This document shows, in pieces, positions 41,776-53,295 of a DNA stretch of 64,000 bases. The notes under the pieces are model-generated. The model did no database searches and had not been told where the DNA came from. It was given only the letters and a program-made list of their open reading frames with translations. Position numbers and translations under genes: made by a program. The DNA lies in the NCBI GenBank assembly GCA_033558025.1, contig JAUCEF010000002.1:2294001-2358000 (forward strand), read 5' to 3'. The stretch comes from Phytophthora sp. 'mugwort' (Eukaryota > Oomycota > Peronosporomycetes > Peronosporales > Peronosporaceae). Every line of letters begins with the position of its first letter. The first letter of the stretch is position 1.

Positions 41776-44166
41776 CTACTGGCACTTGTGTGAGCCGCCA
41801 AAGACGGCGCACATGGCCTCCTCGTCATTGAGTTCGCTCTTCTCGACGTCTATCCTCTTGTCCTTCATGGCGTCCAACTCGGCCTGCATGAACACTTTGA
41901 GCACGAGTCGTCCCATCAGGCTTCGCTTCATCTTGCCTAGGGACGGTACTCCCTCCCACACCTTGTGAACCGAGCCGTCCAGGTAGCGCTGTGGTTGGCA
42001 CGGACCCTTAATCTTCTCCGTGAGCGCGGGCTTCTCGCCCTTGTCCTTGTATGCGGCAACAGCTTCGTGCGGGTACACGAACCAGCGCAGCCACTCGTGG
42101 GCTGGCACCAGCTTCTGTCCCTCTGGGAACTCCTCGACCGATATGGCCTCCTCAATGCAGGCATCTGCCAGAGCAGCGGCCTGCTCCAAATTATCACGAC
42201 GATGGGCAGCGATGCTATAGATGGGAGCGACACACACAGACTGGCGCACCGTTTCCACGTCATCGAGCTGCATGTTGACCAGGAACTTCTTGGACGGGAA
42301 AGGGGCCGTGGCGCGCGAAACGTGACGCCACGCTCCGTTGTGTGGGTCGTACTCGTACTTGGGCAAGAACTTCCAGCCGTGGTCAGCCACGAAGTTCACC
42401 GCCTCGAGGATGTACTCGACCTCGTCTTCGTCGGCGAAGTAGGGGAAGCTCATACGAGACACACCCGGCTTCAGAACCTCGTCCTTGGCAACAACCGCAT
42501 AGCCCAGAGCAGTAATGTGCTCACGGCTGATACCAAGCAGACGAGCACCAAAAGGACCAGCACATTGGCAGCCACCGCGAGCCTGGATGCCGAAGAGGTC
42601 GTTCAACAGAGCACACACGAAATTGTGGTGCAGGAAGCGGTCGCCGAAGCGAACCAGGAACGAGAAGACTGGCAGCTGATCCACATTGTCGTGGCCGAGC
42701 AGGATGATGTTTTTGTTCCTGTCGAGGACCTCACGAACGTGGCGCACATGCTGGCGCTCGAGGTCCATGATGTGCCTGGGACCGACCCGTTGCTTGAGCT
42801 CGAAAGCAAGACCCAGACGGATACTCCCCAGAATATCGGGGGTGCCTCCCTCCTCACGCTCGACCTTATTAGCGAGGTAGCTGTGGGCCTTCTCCGTCAC
42901 AAACAGCACGGTACCACCACCGGGCATGGTCGGTACTTCGTTGTTCATCAATTTCCTCTTGACAATTAAGACGCCAGGGGAACCGGGGCCACCCACGAAT
43001 TTGTGTCCCGAGAAGAACACCGCGTCCTTGTAGGCGGCAGGGTCTTTAGGGTTCATGTTGATATCGACGTAGGGGGCGCATGTGGCATAGTCCCAGCACG
43101 ATAAGGCACCGTACTTGTGCAGCAGCTTGGACACCTTGTCGACGTCCGCCAGCATGCCCGTGAGGTTGGACGCAGCGGCGAATGTACCAATCTTGAGGTC
43201 ACGGCTCTGGTAGTTCTGGAGCTGGCGCTCGAGCTCCTTCAGGTCGAGGCCACCGGTCTTGGCCTCGGGGATCTCGACCACATCGGCCGCGTACAGCTCA
43301 CGCCACGGCAACAAGTTGGAATGGTGTGAAAAGGGGCATGTGAAGATAACCGGACGCTTGTATGGGCGATGGTGGCGTCGCATCGTTTTAAGACCGAGAG
43401 CAGTAATGAACTTATTAATTGCGCTGGTGCATCCTTGACCAGTAAACAGGATAACGTCACGGGCTCCGGTACCGTGGAGTCGGGCATTTACAGCCTTGCC
43501 TATGATCTGGCGTGCCTCCTCACGGAAAGAGGTGGTTTGGAGACCGGTAACCGAGGTGGTGGTGTGGGTGTTGCCATAAGTGGGCATGACCTCATTGCGG
43601 ATGAAGGTCTCGATGCTCTCGATGGCCTTGCCGCTGGCCGTATAGTCGGCGTAGCACTGGGCCTTGGTGCCGAACGGCGTCTCGAACGGCACGTTGCGGC
43701 CAATCATGTTGTCGGCGATGTCGTGTAGCAACTGCACGTCGAGCTCGTCCTGCTCCACCGCCTCTTCAACGCGGACATCGTCACCACCCTCGACTGAAGA
43801 GATGTCGGTGGCAATGGACGTCCGTGCGGTCATGCGACGGTCGATCTCCTTCGTGACAGCCAGAGCGATCTCCGTATCGATGTCGGTTGTGGGGACGACG
43901 CTGTTGGAGCTAGACGAAGTCTCTGACGCAGTTTCGTGCTTCTCGTCGTCGCCATCGTTCTTTTGGTGCTGCTGGTCGCTGCGTTCGGCCTCCATGTCGA
44001 TGGACGACGTATCCGTCCGGGTGAACGGGTTGTTAGAGCTGGAGGAGAGCAGACTTTTGTCCTCGTCTCCTTCCTTGGCCGGCGGCACAGCAGCCAGCAG
44101 GCTGCGGCGCGGCAACGAGCTCTCGTCAATGCTGTGGCGCAGCATGAATACTTTGGACAGACGCAC
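41776..44166 (-). CDS. Cysteine desulfurase-like class V aminotransferase (no TtcA domain)
   Basis: A single frame of 796 aa. An N-terminal tail of about 150 residues is Ser/Asp/Glu rich and probably disordered. The PLP fold follows: CYADYTASGKAIESIETFIR, YGNTHTTTSVTGLQTTSFRE, LFTGQGCTSAINKF, CWDYATCAPYVDINMNP and SGHKFVGGPGSPGVL, with the PLP Lys near residue 388, then REEGGTPDILGSIRLGLAFE. After residue 640 it shares with the fusion gene the EWLRWFVYPHEAVAAY and KGPCQPQRYLDGSVHKVW segments, then ends after an Asp/Glu/Lys helix. It is the paralogue of the 20950-24159 gene, lying downstream on the same strand before the insertions. The family releases sulfur from cysteine; the actual substrate is unproven. 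Met 44145 is an alternative start. Confidence 0.9.
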   Translation of the reverse strand: MRLSKVFMLRHSIDESSLPRRSLLAAVPPAKEGDEDKSLLSSSSNNPFTRTDTSSIDMEAERSDQQHQKNDGDDEKHETASETSSSSNSVVPTTDIDTEIALAVTKEIDRRMTARTSIATDISSVEGGDDVRVEEAVEQDELDVQLLHDIADNMIGRNVPFETPFGTKAQCYADYTASGKAIESIETFIRNEVMPTYGNTHTTTSVTGLQTTSFREEARQIIGKAVNARLHGTGARDVILFTGQGCTSAINKFITALGLKTMRRHHRPYKRPVIFTCPFSHHSNLLPWRELYAADVVEIPEAKTGGLDLKELERQLQNYQSRDLKIGTFAAASNLTGMLADVDKVSKLLHKYGALSCWDYATCAPYVDINMNPKDPAAYKDAVFFSGHKFVGGPGSPGVLIVKRKLMNNEVPTMPGGGTVLFVTEKAHSYLANKVEREEGGTPDILGSIRLGLAFELKQRVGPRHIMDLERQHVRHVREVLDRNKNIILLGHDNVDQLPVFSFLVRFGDRFLHHNFVCALLNDLFGIQARGGCQCAGPFGARLLGISREHITALGYAVVAKDEVLKPGVSRMSFPYFADEDEVEYILEAVNFVADHGWKFLPKYEYDPHNGAWRHVSRATAPFPSKKFLVNMQLDDVETVRQSVCVAPIYSIAAHRRDNLEQAAALADACIEEAISVEEFPEGQKLVPAHEWLRWFVYPHEAVAAYKDKGEKPALTEKIKGPCQPQRYLDGSVHKVWEGVPSLGKMKRSLMGRLVLKVFMQAELDAMKDKRIDVEKSELNDEEAMCAVFGGSHKCQ

Positions 44167-46629
44167 TGGACGGGAGAGGAGGTCACCAAACGCTCGGTAC
44201 CTTTATGCTAGGCGTGAATTTCGGAAGTGACAGGCACCAAGTGTTTTTTTTTTTCGCCAAGTGCATGCGAACTGCATAAAGCTCGAATACGATCGGCCGG
44301 TTTTGACTGTTGAGGTCCGGAGGCCGGGATTCAAGCACGGCCTGTCCAAATTCCAAATCACAGCCGAACGATGGTGTAAGCGCTGCATCAGAAAAGGCTC
44401 GACGCGGCGCTAGTCGAGTCACGTTCGACGGCGCCACCTGCATAAAACGCCATGCTGGCCGCCTAGAGGGATACTCGTTGACGATTTGGCCAGACGGGCC
44501 TCGTCCAATTGCGAACATGTTCAACATGGTGTTCATGTCCATTGTTCAATACTAACTTAGTATACACTTTATATATTATTAAGTATGACCAAAGTAGGAC
44601 TCGTCTCCCTGCCACCACCTGCCATCTGATGGCCGATCTCCATACCAACGCAAAACAATGGGTTACTTCTGCCATCTGCAGTTCTGAGCTCGGATCCGAG
44701 CCAGATAGGTGGCGCCCACATTATGGCGCCACCAGTGATGGCGTCATAATGAGACCGCAACGTTTACGATGAGGGAGTGGTGATTCCCTTGAAGGGATCA
44801 CCAGAGTACACGGGTGGTGGGGACGGGGTGGGGGCCTGCAACGGCGGGAAGGGAGCTCCTCTTCGAGCCAGGCTCGCCGCGGCCTGATCTTGCAGTTCCC
44901 TCCCGCAGCGACGCGGCAACGGGGCACGCCAGGCACAGCGTGGCAACGAGTCAGCGCTGCTGGATGACTCCCGCTGCATAACTCCCGTGCTCCCGCGCCT
45001 TCTCTCCCTTGTGTACCTGCACTGCAGCGGGCTGCAGACAGCCTGCAGCGCTGACCAAGCTTCGGCTCTGCGGCCTGCGCCAGGGGACATCCTGCACTAC
45101 ATGTACCGGGATCAAGTGGACGCGCGGCGAGATTACGGCGACCTCAGGCATCGCACCTGGGGACCGTCATCCAATTCGTAGTGGACCGCTACAGTACGAA
45201 CAGATGCAGCCTACCCGCTGTGTCAAGTACTATCCTACATATCCCTCGCTGCTAAAGTCTCCGTGAACCCTATCGACGCCTCGAGGGGCACTAAAAACCG
45301 CGGCGAGGTCGGCGAGGCCAGAGTCGCGAAAACTCCGGGGGCGTGTAGATATGGCAGGATACTGTCAGTGGATATCCGATAATGCGCCGACATATCGATC
45401 AACTGACCTACAGAAGCTCCTCTGATCCGAAGGCCCTGCAAAATGGCGACGCGAACCTGAATACCGAGGTCGTGCTGCTGTCAGCTCAACGTTGTACTGT
45501 ACAGTATAATGCATGTACCTTCGGTCCCGAACACGGATCCTTTTCGGAGGTCCCGTGGGGCACATCTGATGTCCACGGTGGATGCCGCGACGCGGCCCGC
45601 GTGGCCCACGCGCCAATCACTGGAATGATTCAGTACCTGTGTGGTACTCCACTGTGGAGTCAACACGCCTGACCCCAACCACAAGCAATCGCCGTCAAGA
45701 ACGAAGCATATGAAACGTCTTCGACAACATACAGTTCCAAGCCCACGACCACTACATGTTGATCAAGAAATTAGACCGTTCAAGTAGACCGTAAATTCGC
45801 TAATTCATTCGTGCAGATCGTTTAGCAATTGCGCCTTGCACTGTTTCAACGGTAATTTAGCGTCGGCGACTGGGGATGGAAAGTGGCTACGCGTACCGTC
45901 TCAAAAGGACGGGTAAAGTCACCCCCTCCTTTCCCAAGACAGCGATGACATCGGTCCGGGAGAGGGAGACATCCAATTAAAAGTTTAAGCCAAACATGTG
46001 ACGTGGTGAGACGGTATGTATATCCTTGTTATTGGAGCTTGCATAACATCAGTTGGCTGCTTCCATAACGACAGGAAAACGTACATAAGTACAGTAATTT
46101 CCCTCAATAAGGTCGTACAGAGATAGCGGAGCTTCTTGAGAATACTATCAGTGGCCTAGCTTATCGAAGATGCCGCAAAAGCATATCCAGCTTCTCCTGA
46201 AGAAAACAAACTACAGAGCAATATACTACACGCAGGAGAATCAGGCCGACCGGCCAGAGATAGGCGGTCCTTCGCAGGGTCGTTTGAACAGCCCACTGTG
46301 AAGATGCTGCAAGACTATTAATGTTATGGGGTGTGTTCCTGATGGATGGACCATGACCACTTTGTGTAGCCACACAATAGGGGACGACGGCCATACACTA
46401 GGTACGGATCGTAGCTAGAGAGAGACACACCATTAGTTACGGATCGCACTTAGGAGGGAGGCATGGCTTGAGGACCAAACCGGTGACTTAAGGGATGTAT
46501 TAATTAGGCAGTTTACAGTAAGTAGGAACATAGGAGCATGTTAATAAAGGCTCAGTTTAAGTCTAACCTGGAAGTTCGCAAGTCGTGAAAATCCCGTCCC
46601 ACGGACAATAGGAAAGCCAGCCTTTCCTC
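44167..46629. other. No assignable gene; GC-rich open frames near 44.76-45.2 kb
   Basis: 44.17-44.6 kb is the 5' flank of the desulfurase-like gene. 44.76-45.2 kb is GC-rich with minus-strand frames (Arg/Pro/Ser-rich, ending YSGDPFKGITTPSS) that could be a retroelement relic but match no domain I know. 45.2-45.7 kb has a minus-strand frame of 68 codons (PYLHAPGVFATLASPTSPRF), also unassigned. 45.7-46.6 kb shows nothing. Confidence 0.4.
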
Positions 46630-49065
46630 GTGCGAAAAGAAGACAGAGACGCAGGACGTCTGTCTCGGTTAGAAGCTACGCTTCCTCAAGCCAGGGTGCG
46701 TGTGACTCCCGTCACAATTAAGCCGCAGCCATGCCAATCCTGTCGGGGATTCGCCAGGGTGCCCGCTGTTGTTTTTACTGGTCGTAGAAATCACCGCAGC
46801 TACAGGGTCTGGTGGTCCCAGATTCACCAACTACAGAGAAGTAAAACTCTCGGTTTTCGACGATGACTGCAAGTAGTGCAAACATTTGGGCGAATGACGG
46901 GCCTCAAAGTGCAGTCAGCCAAGAGCCAAATACTATCTATCAACACGGCAGTAACGCTCAAAGTATGCTGGTATAGCGGTGGTTGCAACAACGCGGTATC
47001 TCGAGTATCCAATGGGGACGGGACAGCTAGAAGATCGCAACTGGGCAGAACGTCTTCGTACAATGAAGCGAAGACTCCTCACTTTGGCCTCACCTGGCGA
47101 CCTAAGCGGCCACCAGTGTGGGGAACAGAGTTTTGCTTCTCCTGAATGCCATTATGCTGCCAGCCGTGTTATTCACGGCGGCGGCGCTCGAGATACATAT
47201 ACCAGCCTAGGCACAGAAGCAACTGGACAATATCTATAAAAACTTCGTCTGGCAACATTCCACTAATACGGGGGTGAGCAAACATACGATCAGACCGGAG
47301 CTGTTAAATGCCCTACTTAAAGCAGGAGGGTGGGGAGACTGATATCGGTTCGGGTAGCAATCGAAACGAAAAGGGTGAAGCATGCTATGCAACGACTCAT
47401 CAGGCGTCCAGATGAATATAAACAGTATGTGTTAATCGAGGGCAGCATCACGAGCAAAATGTACGGGTAACTCCGCGGCCACGGAGTTGGAGATCATGAG
47501 CACGGGCCAAAGGATCGTCAAGCCACCCGGTAGGGGATACATGGGGGAGAGGATAGCACCAAAGCAATTGCTGACTCAACTGATTAAACAGAGGTGCCAT
47601 GCCCACCACTCGCGGCTAGTGGGGAAGGCCACTACTGGTGAGAGGGATATGGATTCTGCGCTACGAAGAAACCATTCCTTCTCCACGAGGCAAGTCCGTT
47701 CTGGTCTAGGAGATAAAACTATTCTGGGGGGGGGGGGGGGGGGGCATTCAGGTGGACCAAGGATACTGGACAACGACAACCAAATACCTAAACCCAAAAC
47801 GTTTGGTCGCATCGAGGATATATTAATTCAAGAGCAGCGAATCTAGCGCATGAGCATAAACAAATACGTCCTAAGCAGTATAGAATGGAAGCAAGATGAG
47901 CCTAGCCATTCACAAAATAACTTACACAGGTGGGCAACCAGCATTATATTAGCATCGCCGCACATCGAGGTAGACCAGGAAATGTCCACGGAGACGTCGC
48001 CAACACCCCGGAGACCGCCACGGTTTCTACAAGACTACGAGTGAAGAATCGTTGACTCAGTTCTATAATACGCAAGCCGCGCACGGAACCCAAAGGAGCG
48101 GTTACTTCGGTTCAAAATGGAGGATAAAATTTACTGGAAAATCCAAGGACCGCCTCCGGAAGTCAAAGCGGAGACAAAGCGCTCGATTTCTATCGAAGGC
48201 AGCTCGAACGCGGCGGGCCCGTCTTTGTGGCTCATCCAAGGCTTCATATGGTCCCCTAGGCGACCAAGAAGGAGATATCCAACCATAAAATATGAGAGGC
48301 GCTCAAACGGCTACCATATCAACTAAGCAAACAGGATTTCGCACGGCCCCCATAAACCACAATGAGGTTGGAAGAAAGCGCGGACTCGAATCGATGACAA
48401 CCAGCAGCGATGAACCAAACGCCGGCGGCATTGTGGCATCACGGCAACGAAATCTCAGACTGCTAAGGCAGGACTATGTATCGCGTAGCAACACATTAGT
48501 TGAACCTCTATTATGCGGACTGTCCAGGCCACAACACATGCACGAATATCAAATTTACTAGACGTGCCCCTTGGCTCAGGCTCTGAGGAGAAACCTCTTC
48601 AGTCATTGGACCGGGAAAAACTGGTATATTGAGCAATGACAGCTACACGGCGCCCAGCGACAGATGCCGCCGACACCACCCAATAGCAGTAGACTTCTAC
48701 GCCAGCGCTATCCAGACGACACGAAGGGGTTCAAAGCCGAATGGGTTCGGATATGGCAAATAATATGCACTATAGAAATGACACTACTGTGAATCCAAAG
48801 AAACAACCAAGTCTTCCGGGGCGCGGTAGTGTCGGAGCAGGCAAGTGCATATAGTTTCTGGGAAGTTGCGTTCGTCAACTGACAACCATAGCGAAACGCT
48901 ATCACCGCAGAGGGGAGACAGTCGTCCGTGGAGCAAAGCTCCACGCCTGTCTCTACATAATAACAAAAGAACCGACAGGGTCTCCTATTAATCAGAAGAC
49001 CGGCCACGAACAGTCACCAGACCAACTGCAGTGGGATCAGAAGAACAAAACAAGCAAGAGTCATC
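46630..49065 (+). mobile_element. LINE 3' fragment (RT thumb to zinc-binding domain), plus strand
   Basis: The plus strand encodes, with many breaks, the part of a LINE polymerase after the catalytic palm. Around 47.13-47.25 kb a frame gives LLLLNAIMLPAVLFTAAALE and a continuation typical of the RT connector (LDNIYKNFVWQHS). Around 48.56-48.64 kb a decayed zinc-binding (zf-RVT) pattern is visible, and 48.78-49.06 kb encodes the following tail. The fragment ends exactly at the left LTR of the next gypsy element, so that element probably inserted into this LINE. Catalytic palm, endonuclease and ORF1 are absent here. Confidence 0.6.
47726..47744 (+). repeat. Run of 19 consecutive G
   Basis: An uninterrupted G homopolymer of 19 bases inside the LINE fragment. 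Such runs can form quadruplexes and are hard to sequence, so its length may be uncertain. Confidence 0.9.
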
Positions 49066-49238
49066 TGTGAATAGCAGAATGAGGTCGGCTAATCATACGG
49101 CAGGTACTCCTAATTCTCTACCTGATTATCCTTCAGTAGTCCCCCTCATAGTTTTATTCTAAGCCAGCTTGGCTTAAACCGCCTTCGGTTCTCAGCCCAG
49201 ATGCGTGGTCAGGTCCAGAAATCCATCGTCCCATTACA
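49066..49238 (-). repeat. Left (3') LTR of the gypsy element
   Basis: 173 bp, about 85-90% identical by eye to 55209-55381. Begins TG and ends CA on the plus strand. The divergence between the two LTRs shows the insertion is not recent. Confidence 0.8.
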
Positions 49239-49512
49239 CCGCCCTCCCAAGCCTGCCCACGCATTTGTAGCCTCGCCTTGAGCGCTTGAGTGCTGCATGA
49301 AAGGTCCATTGGGGCGTCACTTCTGACAGCAAGCTGAAGCGCTAATGTTGCTGCACACTTGCAGCAAATTGTTTGGCATCCTTCACAATCGCGTACTGCT
49401 TCGCTAACACTGGAATATCCCTCACCAAAGCGTTAAGCGACTCCCACGAGTCCTCGATTGGTTCCAGACCCTTCCACTCTACCAGTATCTCGTAGCACCT
49501 TTTCGCCGAGTT

Positions 49513-50090
49513 TCATCGGCGATTCTTGAGTTCTGCAATCATCAGGACAATCCCCTGAGCAGCCACGTGCTCACGGATCTCCTCCGTTACCTCAGACGAC
49601 TCATCCGCATAGAACTTGAGGCGTGAAGCGTGTACATCTGATTCCGTTCCCGTCATTAAGCGACGCACGCGAAAAGAGTGTTCGTCTGTTCCAACCAGTT
49701 GGTAGGGGCCTATCCAGGTTACAAGCTGCTTGTCGTTGTGGTTCTGATCCACTCTTTACCGCAACACATAATCACCAACATCGAAATTCGCCTCCAAGCT
49801 CTTTTCTGCATGTTCTAATTCCGCCTTGTTTGTTCCGACCTTGCCTCCTGAACTTTGCGATGCATCCTTTGCACTCGGTTCTTATTCTCATTCTGCACTG
49901 AGTTTGTACCGATCTGAGCGAAACTTTGCGCCTCAGGCGGCCTCACTGTCGAAACTGAAATCGAGAGGGGACACTGCCGATAGGACGCCAAAAGCTCCAC
50001 TGGCGCCGTATCTCCGAGGGAAGGGACAGGAGTATGGTTCAGACTAGACTGGACAATTGGGATAAACTGAGGCCAATCAGGAATGTCCAC
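49513..50090 (-). pseudogene. Gypsy integrase C-terminus and chromodomain-like tail
   Basis: The frame 49815-50090 has WPQFIPIVQSSLNHTPVPSL and APVELLASYRQCPL, the end of the integrase core and its linker to the tail. The frame 49513-49752 has KQLVTWIGPYQLVGTDEHSF and DVHASRLKFYAD, the beta-barrel following it in gypsy elements. They are separated from the integrase core (51.3-51.8 kb) by the inserted transposon at 50240-51270. Confidence 0.7.
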
Positions 50091-50239
50091 CTTTCATTTG
50101 AGACACAGAGCCCGGAAGACTTAGATAGGCCCGATTTAAACGCTCAATCATCCCATTTATCCATGGACTGTAGGCTAATGTGAACCGCTGCTCACACCGG
50201 AGATACCTAGCGACTTCAGCTACTGATTTTTAAAATGGC

Positions 50240-51270
50240 TACCGACTTCCTTTGCTTATAGTGGACAACCTCATATAAGAGCGATCAATCATATTGCTGT
50301 ATTTTGAGGAACTCCTTAGTTCTACATATAAGCGACGTTGCAAACATATCACATCATTTAAACTGGTTGTATACCGGTATTTAACCGAGACGATCACCAT
50401 CATTGGCCAACCGATGCAATCGCCCCCTCCTCGTACCTCCGCCGGAAAGCGCCGCACTTCCTTTACAGCAAAGGAGAAGCTCAACGTGCGCTAGAAGAGC
50501 AGAGGGACGTTCGAAAGGTTATTAAGATGTTGTTCCCCGACCTAAGCCCTGATGCCTACGAATCTCGGCGAAAGCTACTTTTGAAATGATCTACTCCACG
50601 AAGCTGACATCGCAGCAGCAGATTTAGTCACAAGCCTTGCCAAATACTGCGCTATATTAATGCACATGTTGGCGAAGTCGATTCGGATGACGACATAGGA
50701 AATGAAGAGTGGTAATATGTCAGTGATACGAGCGTATACTGTCACCCATAACTTCATTGGAACTGCCAACTGAAAAATCACCCGTCGAAGTTAGTCCACA
50801 GACATGCTATAGATTGCACATGCAGTTAGACTACATAACGGTGTAGCTGAATACGACAGCACAGCACCGTCGCTGCAGCCATAGCAGAGATATCCTCGCT
50901 TGCACACGCCCATTTACCACCCCCTATTATAACTTCCATACCAAAATAATCCACCCGTAAAAGTTAGCCCACAGACACGCTACAGACCTGAATTCCACAC
51001 GCAGTTAGATTACAAACCTGTGTAGATGAATACGAAAGCACAGCGTCGTCGCTGCAGTCATAGCAAAGATATCTCCGCGTGCGCATGACCAATTGCCAGC
51101 AACTTAACTGACTGTGTGACTGTGATAGAGATGTGCTTTATATTACCGTACACACTTTCTAAGTACACCTACGCTACTTTCGATAATTACCGTTACCGGA
51201 GCGTCACTTTTGGAATGTGGTACCTTGTACCGGTACCTGACCTGTCCACTATAAGCGGAGGAAGTCGGTA
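50240..51270. mobile_element. Short inverted-repeat DNA transposon inside the gypsy integrase
   Basis: The first 28 bases (50240-50267, TACCGACTTCCTTTGCTTAT...) are repeated inverted at 51243-51270 with two mismatches. The element is 1031 bp. Inside, near 50.41-50.58 kb, the plus strand encodes RTSAGKRRTSFTAKEKLNVR and a following helix, like the N-terminal helix-turn-helix of a transposase, so it is probably an internally deleted copy of an autonomous element. Between 50.79 and 51.11 kb is a tandem duplication. No clear target duplication was found, so the superfamily is open. Confidence 0.7.
50795..51105. repeat. Tandem duplication (about 160-bp unit) inside the short transposon
   Basis: The stretch starting GTTAGTCCACAGACATGCTA near 50.79 kb is repeated starting GTTAGCCCACAGACACGCTA near 50.96 kb, each followed by related sequence containing GCTGCAG and AGATATC. 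Two imperfect copies. Confidence 0.7.
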
Positions 51271-51318
51271 ACTTAATCGCTTATCCATACTCGAGGTGCA
51301 CCGTAGCGACTGTGCCGG

Positions 51319-51808
51319 TCAATGATCGCCTCGGTAGTCACAAGTATTTGCATTTGGTATTGCGCACGGCACAAGTTCACAAAACTGGGTCGCATTTTCT
51401 TTGAGAACCAACAGGTACTTGTAAGTGCCGTAGGAATCACTGAGATGCAAGTAATCCTCCATTTCGATCTGACAGCGGAATGTCTCTGCCCATGGTCGGG
51501 TAATCACGTTTGCCCCTTTTGCATGCTGACACATGAAGCAGTTAGCAAGAAACTTCTTGACTATGCCAGGGAGATTCCGTACGAAGAACCGGCGGGTTGA
51601 CCACGTTCATCAGTGCTTCATGGCCTCTATGATCCTGTGACCCACAATGAGCGACCACCAAAAGCCGCTGTATCAAGTCCAAGTCGCTGGATGGTATCTG
51701 GATGCGGTCGTTGCTGCACAGCAAACCTGCATTAAATGGCTTCAACCCTTGAGGTCGATCGACAATTCTCTTCCGCTGGGCTGCCGAAAATCTTCCACTG
51801 TTGGCCAT
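51319..51808 (-). pseudogene. Gypsy integrase zinc finger and core
   Basis: The frame 51542-51808 ends with IQRLLVVAHCGSQDHRGHEA, the His-rich first half of the HHCC integrase zinc finger. The frame 51319-51534 begins CQHAKGANV, the second half, and goes on with EMEDYLHLSDSYGTYKYLLV, where the first catalytic Asp is expected. A single frame change near 51.53 kb separates them. The rest of the core is lost or lies beyond the inserted transposon. Confidence 0.7.
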
Positions 51809-52475
51809 ACGAAATTGTCATCACTAATGGCCGGAGAGAGGGCGGGCTCGACAACGAACATGGTCGAGCACTTTTCTGTTGAACTTCGCGATGTCGCTTC
51901 AGTACCACACGCTTGACAGCCACACTGGGTTCTGGGTGAGCTCCTGTCCATCGAGAAACCATATCAGCCCAACATTGTGAACACCATCAATGTGTTCGAT
52001 GGAGTAGCAGTACGCCATAAGTTTCGTTGTCCAACGAAGCAATTTTCCACGCACATGCTTTTTTCACTTCACGCCCAGGCGCTAAAACATGTATCAAGTT
52101 GCGATGGTCGCAGTACATGCGAAACCCACCAGGCCGCAACAACAAGTAGCTCAGTTTGTCGCACGCCACGATGATTAGGCATGCTTCCTTTTCGATAATA
52201 CTCCAACAAAAATTCTTCTGCGCACCAGTAACGTACCACCCAGACAGATTAACAGCTCATGCTGCTGGTCTTGGATATGTGCATCGCTTTTTTAAGTCGG
52301 CACTTGAGTAACAATGACGGACTATCCAACGTCTGAGGCATTTGTAAGCATAATCATCTCGGCGTGGAATGCAAGAGTAGCTGCGTCAGCCAGAGCCTCA
52401 TTTTATTTGTCGTATGCCGCGCACTCCTGCGCGGTGAGTGTCACAGGAATTCCCGATGCCACATGCTTCGTTCTT

Positions 52476-53295
52476 CTAGACGCTTCGGTCAGCGTCTGGT
52501 CCAGTGTGTCTTGAAACGGTCGTGCCGATCTTGCATAGTCCACGATGCCGTCTCTCATCCAGTTCGTAGCAGAGGAATTGCTGCAACCCCCCTGCATTGG
52601 TCGGGTATGGCATGCTTCGCAGTACTTGTATACGCTCTTGATCATGCTTCACCCGTTCGCCATTAATCACCTTGCCACACCACTTGACCTCACGCTTGTA
52701 TAGACAGGACTTGGCTGCACTTAGTTTGAAACCGAACTTCGCCGTCAGTTCCAGCAGCTCCTGCAACTTGTCCAGGTACGTGTTGACATCCGCGGCGTAT
52801 AGCAGCAAATCATTAATCCACACTAACAAGTGCTTGAAGAGCGGCGCGACGAAACAACGCTCCATCGTAGACTGGAAATACAAAGTCGCATCAGCGCTTC
52901 CCTGAGGTACTCGCTTTGGGGTGTATACTTTCCGGTGCGTCATGAAGGACAGCAAATTCTTGACACTCCTTGGCAAGCGGTAGTTGCCAATACCCTTTTA
53001 TGAAGTCGAACAAATCAAAGCGGTTGCTGCCTCTCAGGCACTCCAAATCGACGTGCAGGTTCGGCATTAATCCTGCCATTGGCTCAATCTGCATGTTGAA
53101 TGGCTTGTAGTCAACGGTCTGACGAAACTCGGTTCTACCGCATTTGCGAATTTTCCCCGCAGCGCAAGCCCATCGACTGATCCTGATTCTCATAACCCAA
53201 CCAAGCTTGACTAACATGTCATTGAACGACTCCAGAAATGATTGGTACGCTGGCGCGTACTTGCGAGCTTTCGCTTTGTGCGGCCTACCACCCAA
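52476..53295 (-). pseudogene. Gypsy reverse transcriptase, catalytic Asp altered
   Basis: The frame 52891-53295 has the finger and palm start (WACAAGKIRKCGRTEFRQTV, VDYKPFNMQIEPM, RFDLFDFIKGYWQLPLA with the first Asp). The frame 52476-52976 has the rest (KRVPQGSADATLYFQSTMER, then HLLVWINDLLLYAADVNTYL). In gypsy elements the catalytic box is (Y/V)xDD; here it reads VWIND, so the first Asp is Asn (AAT). The frames overlap with one shift. The enzyme would copy the element RNA; the changed active site and frameshift make it inactive. Confidence 0.75.

Noticed and set aside
41965..42969. 334-codon open frame on the plus strand
   Set aside because: Antisense shadow of the desulfurase-like gene; composition follows from the codon bias of the real minus-strand gene.
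43664..44230. 188-codon open frame on the plus strand
   Set aside because: Antisense to the Ser-rich N-terminal part of the desulfurase-like gene.
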